From Chaetorhynchus papuensis (taxonomy: Eukaryota > Chordata > Aves > Passeriformes > Rhipiduridae), in the NCBI GenBank assembly GCA_013396525.1, contig VWYX01000355.1:62001-126000 (forward strand): DNA of 64,000 nucleotides, written 5' to 3'. The translations under genes were made by a program, and so were the position numbers. Under the pieces are notes generated by a model. The model did no database searches. It was given only the letters and a program-made list of their open reading frames with translations, and had not been told where the DNA came from. Numbering within the stretch: the stretch's first letter is position 1; each line of letters opens with the position of its first letter. Positions 34,090 through 46,673 of the stretch are shown here, in pieces.

Positions 34090-36235
34090 TGCTGCAGAGG
34101 AAGAGGTCAGTCAATCTCTGACCCCCCCAGCCTGGAGGATTGTTTCCCAAGGGGCACACGGACCTTGGCTCAGCCGGGTGTTTCACAGCACGGCGAGGTC
34201 TTTGGAACCCTCCTCTGCTGGTGCTGCTCAGCTGGAGCCTGAGCCTGTTTGTTGGGCAACAGCACAAAGCCGTGTCCTCTGCACTTGAAAGTCTGGTTTC
34301 TGCTTGCTTTGGAAGGCCTGCTACTTCTTGTAGCAGAAAAGGGATGTGGGTGAAGTTCCATCACTTTCATACACTTGGTATCAAAATGGAGAAAAGAAGA
34401 CGAACAGTAGTTCAAGGTTTGCTTTCTACCTTGTGTGGGCTGTGTTTTGTCACTTGATCAGAGATGCATATTTTAATTCTGTTAAAAGACATAATACCCC
34501 TTATGACTGATTCCTTTAAACCTTCATTTGTTACTTGTAAATCTGATTCCATCTCATTACTTGAACCAGCAGTTTCACCACTATGTAGATGTGTAGGCAC
34601 TTCCTGACACGGCTCCTGGTTTCAGCTGCTTATGGTGCTAAACCTTGATATTTTGGACCCAGGGTAGACACCTGGAGCTGAATGTTTGGGTATGGAAAGT
34701 TTCAAGTAAAATGGCCTTTCTGAGAACAGGATTAACAAAAAACCCCCCCCAAACAACCACCAAACCAAACAAAAAAGTGTGTTGTCCTTGTTTTTTAAAA
34801 AACCCCAAGGGTCTTGCAGATGTGCGTCAAGAGTCTTCCTGAGCTGCAGTGCTCCCTCCAGCCCCACTTCTCCAGCATGGAGGGCTTGTCTTTCTCTGCC
34901 CCTGTGGAGTTTTGCCTGGGTTTGGCAGGTGTAAGTTGAGGAAGGATTTCACCCTAAGACTTTGTGGGCTGTCGTGATACCTCCCTCTTTCTGGAGGGCA
35001 GCAGTTTTACCTGGCAGGGGCAGCTTCTCCTCTTTGCTGACACTGGGCACCAAGAGCCCTCGACCTGACCTGCAGCTGTGTGGGAGGTGAATCCCAATTC
35101 CCAGGATTTCCAGATTCCTTTCCTGGGGGGTCACAGGAGAGCTTCAGTTGTCCAGCTGCTTTGTGTTCCCTGTCTCTGGAGAAGTAAAAATAATTTCTGG
35201 TTCTAGTGCCTCAGTTCACTTCAAATACGGAACAAACCAAGAAATGACATTCTTGCAAGGTAAGGTTTTGGAAACAGAGTTAAACAAGAAAATCGCAGGG
35301 TTAAAATGTACTAATTCATGTCTGATATTAAGTGCTGCTTGAGGTTTTGAGGGGCTGTTTTCGCCATGGTAGCCAAAAGGTTGTGTCAGGAACAGTCTTG
35401 TTGCTCTTGTTGCTGGTTTTGTGACTCTTTCTGTGCCTCAGCCTCTGTCTACCTCTTACCCTCATTCATTTTCATGTTTTGATTGCTATTGAGTAGAAAC
35501 AAAGCATTGTCCAAAGCGTGTGATTGAAAAACAATTCTTATTCATTGCTTAGTAATAAAGGAAAGAGGACCCTGAAGAGCGGGCTGCAGGCTGCAGAAAA
35601 GAATGTGAGGAAAACAGCCTCCCCTGTCCTTCCAGTGCTCCCTTGCTGGATGATGAAGAGGAGGAGGAGAAGGGTGTTGATGAATTTGGGGTGAGAAATG
35701 AGCAGAGCAAGTGTTAGAGGGGAAGTGGGGCTGAAGAGGAGCAAGAGCTGGACAGTTACCAAGAGATCTGCAGCCCCTGCTAAGAGAAAATAGCTCTGAA
35801 AGCCACTGAGAAACTTCATTCTTTTCAAAGGGAAGAAGTCAACTTGCCATTGCCTCTGTTTACTTTAATATTTCAAATGATTGAGGCCTGTACTAAGGCT
35901 GGTACGGCTTCAAATACTTGAATATTTGTTTGGTTTTTGTTCTGGGGGTTTTTGGCTTTGTTCAGGAAAATGAATGTTTTATACCACCTTCTCCAAGAAA
36001 ATGCCAGTTCCTCTGAAAGAAATTGCAGTTTTAAGACGGCCTGTGGTACTTTTTGTAATAACAAAAGTTACATATAACGAATTGTGCTACTTGGTAATCT
36101 TATATAATAAAGTTTGAGCAATTCGTTTGAAATGTCCCTTTAGGTCATTGCTGCTGCATGAGTGAAGGTATCGGGTTGAAATTTATAAGAAAACACTTGG
36201 CAGGAGGAGGCTGGAAGAGCATATCCAAGTGTGGT

Positions 36236-36288
36236 GGTTGTCACTGTGGGTCCCTTCCAACTCAGCTTGCTCTGTGATTCTGTGATTT
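36236..36288 (+). mobile_element. CR1 LINE 3' tail remnant
   Basis: GTGGGTCCCTTCCAACTCAG followed by CTCTGTGATTCTGTGATT is the CR1 3' terminus. Only about 50 bases can be recognised. Confidence 0.8.
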
Positions 36289-37814
36289 GACACCAAGTTA
36301 AGCTTCCTACAGCTCTTTTCTGTGTGATATTAAAACAGTAGTCAAGTTTTTGTTCTTTGACCTCTGACAGATAAAAATCAATGTCATTTAAAAGGAAAAT
36401 CAACAAACAAACCCTGAAATGAGGCTCTTTATATGAATCTCAAAATACAGAAACTTCTTGTGATCCCGTGCTTGGGTTTCTTATCTTGGTTTTCTCTTAG
36501 AGGCTTGTTTGAATTTCAAACAGCTTTTTTATTCCCTGCACTTGACACACACAAGTTAATCAGTGCTGCAGGGGCAGTTGAAAGGATGCAGAATTAGGGA
36601 AACAACTGCTTAAACTCTTACTAAGCCCCAGATTTTTTATACCTGCTTCCCACAGTTAAAAGACAGTAATCCAGTTCTTAAGAGTAAGTTTTGATAGTTG
36701 TGTCATGTTGAGCACTGTGCTGTGGAAAATTTAACTTGGCAGCTTTAGAGGGCAGCAAAGCTGGATGTGAGCAGTATAGTTTTGTCCTGAATCTCACAAT
36801 ACCTGACTTTTTTTGTAAAATCCCAACTCTTACAGCTCTATTACTTTTGGAAACCTTCAGCTTCTCCCGCGTGTGCTTCTCTAAAATATTCTCAGTCACC
36901 TTTTCAGTCTGGCTAATATTTTTTTATTGTTCAGAAACAAAAAATAAAGAGAGGAAGCAAAACCAGTGTTAGGAAAGACTGGATATCCCTTTTTAAAAGG
37001 CTGAAAGCAGATCTTTGTTCAGTTGTGAATGCTGAAAAATGTTCAAATACATCACTAAGCAAGTTCCATTCTCCTGACTGAAGAATAAAAGTTTAAAGCC
37101 TTCCTAGAAAGTTGTTTTTTTAAAATCCTTTATTAAAAAAAAAAAAAAGAACAACCAAACAACAAACTGTGTGGAGTGAAAAGGGTTAACTGCCTGTTAG
37201 TAGTGTTTTCTTTGATGTTTTGGACAATTTTTTTAGGTTATCACGTTTTGCTGAGGTGGTCTCAGTTTCAGCTGAATGCACTGACCTTGCTGTGCTGTCT
37301 GGCACTGGTGAGGGTGCCAATCCATAAACTCCTGCTCCAAATCTGACAGGGCTCAGTGAGCTTGGCTCTTTACAGAGAGCTGAAAAGTCAGGGTTTAGTG
37401 GAGAGTTTTATGGAATTTCAATGGTGCAAAATGAGGTTTTCCAGCAGGCTTGCTGATGTAAAAATCAGGTAGGGCAACATCTATAGTGCTTCCCAGGTTG
37501 AAGACAGAACTAAGTAAGTCAAACTTTACTGTCAAACTTTACTTTACTTTTTTTCCTAGGTCTTGAACTGATGTATAAATTTCAGATTTTATTGTTGTGG
37601 TGAGAACTGTAAAGCTGATTACTTCACTAAATACAAGAAGTCCAAGTTTCAAATATGATTTTCAGGTATCTCTGTAAATATCCTTATGTATCATTGTAGC
37701 ATGTTATTTATAAAGAACAACCTTGCCTTTAAATCATAAAAGTACAAAATATCATGCAGAAAAATTAATGAATTTTTTATCTTGGTGATGAGGAAGTAAC
37801 AATTTATTTGTGTC
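36289..37814. other. Intron 1 sequence, part 2
   Basis: AT-rich unique sequence with a poly-A run at about 37134-37148. No exon recognised. Confidence 0.5.
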
Positions 37815-38208
37815 AGGCTGGCCAAGCTGATTAAAAGGATGGAGCATCTCCCCTATGAGGAAAGGCTGAGAGAACTGGGATTGTTCAGCCTGAAGGGAGC
37901 CCACAGGAAAGATGGACAGAGACTCTTGACGAGGGCCTGGAGTGACAGGACAAGGGGCAATGGCCTCACAGTGACAGAGGGTGGGTTTAGATTGGATATG
38001 AGGAAGAAATTGTTCCCTGTGAGGGTGCTGAGGCCCTGGCACAGGGTGCCCAGGGAAGCTGTGGCTGCCCCATCCCTGGCAGTGTCCAAGGCCAGGTTGG
38101 ATGGGGCTCTGAGCAACCTGGGATAGTGGAAGGTGTCCCTGCCCATGGCAGGGGATGGAATGAGATGATTTTTAAGGTCCCTTCCAGTCTAGGTCATTCT
38201 ATGATATT
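37815..38208 (+). mobile_element. CR1 LINE fragment (3' end), short-form subfamily
   Basis: Starts around AAGGATGGAGCATCTCCC and continues through GGGATTGTTCAGCCTGAAGG, GAGGGTGCTGAGGCCCTGGC, GGATAGTGGAAGGTGTCCC and TTTTTAAGGTCCCTTCCAG, ending at CATTCTATGAT. It carries the short GCCCCATCCCTGG form. Confidence 0.94.
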
Positions 38209-39696
38209 ATATATTCTTTTCCTCAGAAAAACTAACTCACAAAACCATAGCAAAGTTTCATGACATTATTTCCTGTATAAGTGATTTAAGATGTAGATCC
38301 TGCACCTGCAAATTTGTAGACTTAAACTGCAAAGATGTCATGAGACAACTTTTTAACAGAACCTGTTGAATAGGATCCAAGTTCAGATTTTTTTACTTCC
38401 TTGGCTAGATCTTCAGGAGTATTAAAAGGTAAATTAGGATTTGATCAAGAAACCCCTCAGAGGCAGCCACCTGGCTGTTCAGAGAGGGCACTGCTGTGGC
38501 CCCTGGGCAGCTGCAGGCTCTGGCTTAGAGGTTTGCTCAGTTTGTGTTAGCAGTGGCTTCTCTTGCAGAAACAAAACAAGGTCAGGACCTGGCAGGCAAT
38601 TAAGTCTTGTCTGTATTAACTTTTGTAGTTGAACAGGTTTTTCTGCCACTGAAGGCAAGGACCAGTGCATGTCCCACACCCCCTACCCCTGTAATATCTA
38701 GGATACAGTAAAACCATGGTATGTAAAGGTTGGTTATAACAGCTCATTTGAGGCTCTGCTGTGCATGCGGCTGGTGGAGTCAAACTCTCCATTTCATCTG
38801 ATCCATTTCCTCTTTATGTCGGATTAAACTGTCCCCTGTGATTAGGCTGCTCTTAAGAGAACTGTTTTTCTTGAGCAGAGCTGGAAGTGGGACAGTGCTG
38901 GTTTGAGTTTTCAACCATGGACCTGAAGTATGTTTGAAGGGAAACAGTGGATTAAGGGGTGGGACACGAGCAGAGGCGCCACTTGCGCAAGGCTGTTGAC
39001 AAATTGTGGAATACAACCAAAGACTCCAAGTTCTGGGCCAGTGCTCTTTTATAAGCATTGATCTGGTGAGCTGTTCAGTGCAGAAATTGTTTTATATTGG
39101 TTTATCTCACAGAAACTGGGCTTACCTGGGGGCAAGCCAGTTGTGACAAAGCTAGTTAGCTCATTAAGGTTTCCATGTGTCAAAAGTTGTGTTGTTTTAT
39201 TTTAAGTATGTATCTAAAGATGCAGAATTTATCATTTCGAGAAAACTGTGTGCTGAAGAGAGTTTTACACCTGCTGACATTATTGTTGTGCTCACCCATT
39301 GCGGGGAACCTTGTTGACTGATGAGTATAATTAATGTTCTTCATTTGTAGTGGAGGTGAGGGGGAAAATCCTGCTTCCTTTCTGCAACCTGATAACTGGA
39401 GCAATAGAAGCCACCACCCAAAGCACTTACGCTTGGTAAAGCTGAGTAAAAGCTGAGCTGTGTTACCCAAGAAACTTCTTAGAAAGAAATTCATCAGAGC
39501 AAGGTGTACAGGCCTGAGTGAGCACAGAGAACACAAGACAAAAACATCAGTCATAGACAAGAAAATCTCTTGACCCAAGAGCAATGAAATGAATGTGCCA
39601 CTGAGCATTCTTCTCTCTGAAAACTATCAAAGAAACTTCTGCTGTTTGATATGTCCTGGGTTCAGGAAAACAAGAGTTCACAAATTCTCAGACTCA
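38209..39696. other. Intron 1 sequence, part 3
   Basis: Unique-looking sequence; no exon, repeat or clear motif recognised. Confidence 0.5.
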
Positions 39697-39753
39697 ATTG
39701 GACTCAATGATCTTAGAGGTATTTTCCAGCTTAAATGATTCTATGATTATATA
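39697..39753 (+). mobile_element. CR1 LINE 3' tail remnant
   Basis: TTGGACTCAATGATCTTAGA followed by GGTATTTTCCAGCTTAAATG and ATTCTATGAT is a CR1 terminus of a further subfamily. The 5' limit is uncertain. Confidence 0.85.
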
Positions 39754-42700
39754 AAACTATTTCCAAATGACTGATGAAGAAAATATCCAACACCATCTCA
39801 AACTTTCCTTTATGGCAGAAACAGCCCTTAAGTCTTCAGAATTGACATAAAATTGCTTCTGACTAACAATAATCTGGTATCATGGGGTGGATCCAACTCC
39901 CAAAGTGTAAATTTGTGACTGGTATTCATGTGGATCCATGGTGCAAGAAGCAATCACAGATGAGAAGAGAGACCAGAGAGAATTGATATTATTGCTACTA
40001 CAAGAACTGGAAGCCTTGGGGGTAGAATTAAAGCAATAACAAAAGTGCCATCTGGAAAAAGAGCTGGGTGCATCAGTAGGAGTCAAAGTGAAGAGGTTTC
40101 CTAGTGGCACTTTGAGTGATGATTTGCAGGTGAAAGAGATACCTTTTAAGGGCAGCAATTAAAAACTGTCCAGGCAAATCAGGGAAATGAGCAGCAAATA
40201 AAGCCAGTCTCAAACAGCAGTGTGAGGTCACTGAGTTGGTCAAAAATGTATTTACTGTGGTCCTGATCTATTTTTCCACAAAATATAGGAGAGGAAAGCT
40301 TTGGACTGCTTTGTGTTTGAGCCTCAGCAGAGAGTTGCCTTTAGGAATGACCTGGCAGATCAGTTATAGCTGTGGAAGCACAGGTGTGAGAAAGGTAAGG
40401 GCAGCTTAGAAGGTGACAAAGTAGGACAGAAATTTTTGACCTCTTCGGGGAGAACTCCTCTTGGTGCTTAAAGTGTCAGATGTTTTCATTTTAATTTATC
40501 TGAGGAAGAAGTACATGGTCAGTACTATGCTGAGGCATCTCGAGAGCAGCTTAAACATTTAGCTGTAGGAATTAATAGGGCCGTGCTTTCACGGGTGCTC
40601 ACAGATCTGGGAGCACCGGGGTCACCTTGATGCCTCACCCAAATTAACTCTTTGCAGGTATTGCCTTAGGCAGAAGATCAAGGAACTGTTGCAAGGAATG
40701 ACTGCTGAAAAAGGCATTGCTTTTTCTTTCCTTCTCCTAACTTGCAAAACCTTCTGAATAAGGTGCAAAACCTCCTGAATCACTCACCTGATGAATGTAT
40801 TGCTCCTGGAACAGGTTTCAGATTAGCCAAAAGCTTTCACAGGAGACCATTTGGGCTCGTGGGATCATCTGAAAGCGTAGCATCCTCTCAAAGTGGCAAG
40901 ATCGAGGTTTTCTGATCTCATCAGGCAAGTTTGGAATTTAGAAATGAGGTGAGACACAGGTGGTATTATTCATTCAGAAGCTGATGATGGCTTTGAAACT
41001 GCTGAAATTGGGGGTGCTGGAAGAGTCATGGCTGATTTGCAGAATGTATGGTTTGGTGATGTGTGAGCAGGAAGTGGAAAACGGTGCAGGAAATGTGACA
41101 TTGACAAGACAGATAAAAGAGAGAGAGCCCCAGCTCAGCTGTGTCTTATGGAGGCATCACTGGAGTGTGTGGCTGAAGATCTGAGGGTTCTTTTCTGCCA
41201 GAGAATTGGTAGTTATGACTGTCCACTGTCATAGTCATGATTTATTTCACAAACTCACCTGGTGCTTGTGAAGTCAGGCACTAAAGGGCACTGCAAACAG
41301 GAGAAACCAGGCTGAATGACTTTTGTAGATGCCGGAACAAGAGTAAACCATCTCTGGATCAAAGGAGAATTTGGAATTCCAAGTATTTTGCTAAGTCTTT
41401 GAGACTGCAGGCTTCCAGGAAAGACACCCTATCCCGGTGTGCCCACAGGCTGATGGATGTGGGTAGGGAGGATCATTATGGACTTCCACCTTCAACTCTC
41501 TTATTTTATAGATTCAAGGAAATTAGGGCACTGTGTCCCACTGCTCTGAGGAATTTAAAACCGGACTGGATGAGAATATGAGTTATACTCCAGAAGTTAT
41601 TTTGTTTCAATATAAAGCAAATCTCTGTATTGTGAAGAAATTTTGGGGTGATGTGGACTGTGTAGAAGATCAAACACTAGGCTAGAAAAGCTTGTTCCAG
41701 CCTGTTTGGTAACATGAAGATCTCTTGGATGAAATTTTACAGGAGAGCTTATGAAGTCCAGGGATTGACTGCATGTGAGTGAGACATAATGAATCAAGGA
41801 GAATACAGTCCCAATTGCACTTTGTGCCTCCTTTTCCTGTGTAGTTGAAATATGTGTTAAAATAGTCTACCCTTGCAGGGACAAGTGCATAGACTGAGAC
41901 GACCAAGTTCATGTCCAGATCAAGAATAAAGATTTCCAACAAGCTGAGGTGAAAGAAAACGTTTTCTCAGTAGCTGCTTTTCATCTATTATCTCAGTTTA
42001 GCAGAGGTCATAGAAGAACCAAAGGGATTTTATCCCTTTAGCCCGAAAGGACTGAAATATCTTGTCAGCTCTTCTTTTCAATCACTTCAGTCCTCTGAGG
42101 ATAATGAAGATGTTGTATTCACAGGCTTGCCTGAGTGATGAAATGTCTTCAGGTATCTCCAAATGCTGTCAGAGGGGTCTCTGCACCTTGGCTGTGGGTA
42201 TCTGTGTTGGTGGATGATGTTACCCATTGAAGGAGCTTTGGAATTTCTATGTTTTAACTGGGTTTTGGTTGTTTTTATGTGCTGGTAGCTTGAGGGATCA
42301 AATCTGAGTACTTGTTTTCTAAGGATTGCTGAAGGCACTCATTGTTTATGTTAGGAAACAGGTGCAGGTTTTTTCTCCCTGACTTTTGCAGCCAAAAAGA
42401 AATATGGATCTGTTTTTAGGGTGGACCTAAAATACCTTCTGTGAGTTCTGAGTCCTTCCCCATATAAAATGGGCCTGAATTATTGTGAATAAAATGAGGT
42501 GTGGGTTATTTAGTCTAGTTGAAGAGGAGAGGGAAGAGGATTTTCCTGTGCATTGTGAAGTAGCTCTTTCCACGTGGTTTGGTTCCAGTCTGGGGATGAG
42601 GGATTTTCTCTTTGGAGGCTGCTGTTCCCACCTTAAACTGGCACCTGGGTGTCCAGATGAAATTCCATGTGTCTGGATTTCTGATTCATACCAGCCCTAA

Positions 42701-45700
42701 TGTGGCAGCAGCTGCTTTCGAATGGGCCTTGCCTAGAGGGGATTGCAGGCAGTGCTGTGAAGTCTCATTTTACTTCTTCCACCTTGGCTACAGAGTGCTG
42801 AGAGGAGGGGAAGTGGGATATTTGTGCCATCCCTTGCAGATGGAGAACTGAGCACTTGCTGCTCAGCTGTTTTCTGGGCACTCTGTTGCCAGAGTAGGTC
42901 AGCAGAATATCTGATTTAAATGCCATTGAAAGTCTGCTCTACAGCGATGACAAGATCTCTTCAAAGTTAGTTGTCAGGAACTTAGCAGAACTTTGGTGAG
43001 TTGAGTGCTGTGATACTTTTTTCTAATTTCAGGATGACAAGTTAGAGACAAGCTTTTCTGTTGTTTAAACACAGAGCTTTAAACACAAACAAATAGTTAT
43101 TTTTGGTGCTCTTTTCCTATGACAAAAATTAAAGTTGAAAGGTGAAAATAAACAAAAACATGTTCTAAAATATTTTCAGATTAAAGAAATAAGAAAAAAG
43201 AAAAAAACAAGGCTCAAGTTCACTTCCAAGTCACATAATTGCTGACACAAAGCTGCAGTCCAGCCAGATGAACAGCACATTGTGAGGTACAGGAATAATT
43301 TGTAGTCCTTTTGAGTAACCAGAGTAGCACACAGCAGATACATGCAGTGGAATAAATCCTTGTGTCTGCATCAGTTTTTCTAAGAAATATGATAATATGT
43401 AGGTTAAACCAGGATCTGTTTCTATCTTAATGGATCACAAGAGAGCAGTTAACTCCTGATGTCTTTTTTAGGGCCCTGTACCGATGGAAGAATTTATAGG
43501 TGAGTAAACTGTGGTATCACAGATGATTGTGTCTTTTGCCTTGGTGAACAGTTTTTCAAACCACTGAGGCCGTGGATGTACACTTACTCTGCAGGCTGCT
43601 TCTTATCAGTGGCTTCACATTACTGCTCCCCATCGAAACAGTTTATTGTGAGTGTTTCTCAGCCCTCTCCAAGCAATATGAGCTCATATACTTAAGCAAT
43701 TTAGTAGATGATTTGTGCTAACGGGGTTGACTGTTGCTTAGAGACCCTCAGGCTCTGGAAGGTCATAATGTGAAATGAATGACCCAGATTAATGTTTACT
43801 TTTGCCCTTGCCTGTGTTTGGGTCAACTTAGTTCCTTTATTGAACGTTGTGATCTATGGGGTTTGTAACTCAAAGGAGTGCCAGGTCTGCTGTTTTATTT
43901 CCATCTGTCAAATCAGAAAATAGTGGGGAGTTCTGCTCCAGAGAGGTGCTTGGGGCAGGGCTGGCAGCTGGGATTTCCAATCAGGGAGGAAGCTTGGGAA
44001 GAGCATGTCTGTTTTAGCAGGAGGCCAGACCTTCTGCCACTCAGGCTGAAGCGTCTCAATGTCCTCTTAAACGGAAGTGTTAATCAAAATATAGCAGACT
44101 AATTGTTTATGTGAGTGGATGAGATTATCCCAGACAATGTGGTGCTGTTTGACTTGGAGAAGGAACTGTGTAACCATATGCAAAGCTGCACCACGGCGAT
44201 AGGCGATTGGCTTTTTGATTAGGTCATAAAATCTGGGGAGGTGATAAAAATGGAGCTGATTTTTGGGTGGGGTGCTCTGCTATCTTTTCAGATCAGCTTA
44301 TAGCTGTGGAGTATTATTTACTATGAATAAGTGAATAGGGAATAGTAGCTGAGGCAGTGGGCAGGTTTTTAATCTTAATGTGCCAGGCAGCGGGTTAAGC
44401 TCTTGTGATAATGTGTCCGAGAGCTTTGTGGAGTGATAAGGAAAAGGTTAGAACAGTTTTGCTGTGCTAAATACTATTGCACAATGTTAGATTAGAACTT
44501 TTTAAATGGGGGTTGTTTGTACCAATTAGTTTAACTTGAAACTAGATGTGAGTTTTGGTATGCTTGTTTTTGTGTCCATGTCCCCTTTGCAGGGAGAGTG
44601 TGCAGTAGCAGTAGCTGCTACAGAGTCTCTGTGGGAACTGGCGTGTCATGGATATAAACCTCAGGATCTCAGGCTTGCCTGTAATTGCATTTAAGACCTT
44701 GCACTGACACAAAGAGATGGAACACACAAAGCACCCTGAAAGGCAGAATGCCTTCTTCCTGAGAAGAGCTGCTAAAATGCATCCCATTTGCTTATAATTG
44801 TCCATTAAGGAAATAAAAAAGAGTGGCCTGAGAGAGCTGACGTCTCTAAAAAGGGAAACAGGTGGCTTTCCATTGCATTTCTGCATGGTCCCCACCATGC
44901 TGATTGAGAGTTGGTCATGCAGGAGTAAGGAATGGTGGCTACTTATTCCATCACCCATCACCTTGCTCCAGTTCCTTGTGGGAGCTGCATGGTCTTCTTC
45001 AAACCAGCTCATTTCTTTTCTCCTGTCACCCATCATATTGTTTCTGTCCCCCTCACTTGTGCCTTGGAGGCCTGTGCTATGCCATCGCCAGCCCTTCCCA
45101 CACCTTGGATTCTGCCCCATCCCCACCCACCTGTTGCTTGAGGGCATCAAGAACTTCTTGCAGGACAAGCTAAACCCCTCCCCGTGCTGCAGCCAGGGCT
45201 CTGCTCTGGGTGCAGAGGAGCTGATGCCAAGGCTGTCCCTCTGCCATGCCTCCTGCCCAGCCCGCCAGGCAGCTGCTTGCCCGGCGCTCTGACAGCTCCT
45301 GCCGGTGAGTGGAGAAGGGGAAATGTTATTTTTTTCCATGTATACATACAATGAAAGGAAGCGCTGTAATAAACGGAATGAGGTAAAAAGGTTTTCCCGG
45401 CACATTACCTTCTAACACTTCTTCATCCTGTTTCTCTGCTCCAGGTCCCACTCTGCTGTGGGGAGTGGGACTAAATTCCCCGCAGCTGGCTCCTGCCAGC
45501 CCCCAGGGCCTGGCTTCCTCAGGCAGGGAAAGCCCTGCTTTGTCCTGTCGAGGGGATGAAGGACATCTCTCCCTTGGAACTGGGCAAAGGAAGGTCTCTT
45601 GCACCTTGGCACACTGGAGCTGGTGGAGGGAAGAGCTATTTCATTGCTAATATAGTAAAAGGAATAATAAAGTCTCCAGAAATCATGTAAAAGACAAGAG

Positions 45701-46663
45701 GGGTGGGTGGGAGGGTGGAGAGAGGAAATACTTGGAGATGTCTGCAGTGCTTCCTGTTTGCTTCTGAAAATTATGAGTCAGATCCCCCAGAAACAAAAGA
45801 GAGGGGTTTGAAAAATGGTGAGATTTTAAAAAAGCAATCATGCATGCATATGTTCTCTTCTGGCTTTTGAGCTCTCAGAGCTGGAGGCCATTTTTTGGGG
45901 CAGTGGTGACAGCAAGGAACACACACTCTTTTCCTTTCCAGTGAAAGTAGAGGGGTTTTTAATATCTCTCAATGCAGCATCAGGAAGGAGACCGATAGAA
46001 AAGATACCAAAGATCGAAAGGTTTGGAATAAAATGTGTGACAGCATCACAGTTCTTCTAGAGTTGATTGCTTTGGCTTGAAAAAACTTCTGCAACGGGGT
46101 TTAGGTGCAGCCCTGGGGCTGGTCTGCCTTTGCTTTGTGAGGTATATACTTTGGCACAGGAGGGAGAAGGTGCGCTGTGTGTGCCTGGATTGTGTTTGAG
46201 ACTGATCCAGAAGGAGGAACCATGCTCCTTTTTCCCAGGTCAAACACAGTCTGCATCTTTAAAACCCCTGGACTTTTTGGGATTTGTAACACGAGTGTTG
46301 GTAAGTGTATGTGTGTACAGCGGGATTGCACTTAAAAAGGAAAAACAAAGTGGATATCATTGTTCCGCTTATCGTATCACCAAGTGCAGGCTTTTCTAGA
46401 AAACCTGATTTCTTTGTTTCTCTGCCAGCTAATGCCCAGTAAATGTATGTAAGCGATAAAAGACTCCAGTTTTCCCAGTAGAAAGTGATTATCTGCAGGC
46501 GTTTTTCCTCTGTTATGGTGTCGGGATAAGCTGTGCGAGGAGACCTGGAAGCATTTCCTTCAGCTGAAAAGAATGCTGCCGAACTGGAGGGCCTGAAGGT
46601 AAAAGGCCAAGCTCATTTCTTTGTAACAGAGCTTGTTGTTAAGACACACCTTAGAAGGTGATC

Positions 46664-46673
46664 TGATTGACAG
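46664..46673 (+). promoter_or_regulatory. Candidate PBX-MEIS composite site
   Basis: TGATTGACAG matches the composite PBX-MEIS consensus exactly, and a second TGACAG follows at 46675. A 10-base match can occur by chance in a window of this size. Confidence 0.25.

Larger units (their letters stand above)
28586..36235. other. Intron 1 sequence, part 1
   Basis: Unique-looking intronic DNA. It holds a paired homeodomain-type palindrome at 32391-32410 and an 11-base triple repeat at 34057-34089. No mobile element or exon was recognised. Confidence 0.5.

Noticed and set aside
44542..45405. Open frame of 287 codons on the minus strand
   Set aside because: It is the longest uninterrupted non-N frame but is overlapped by long frames on the other strand, shows no recognisable domain and has a composition like translated non-coding DNA.
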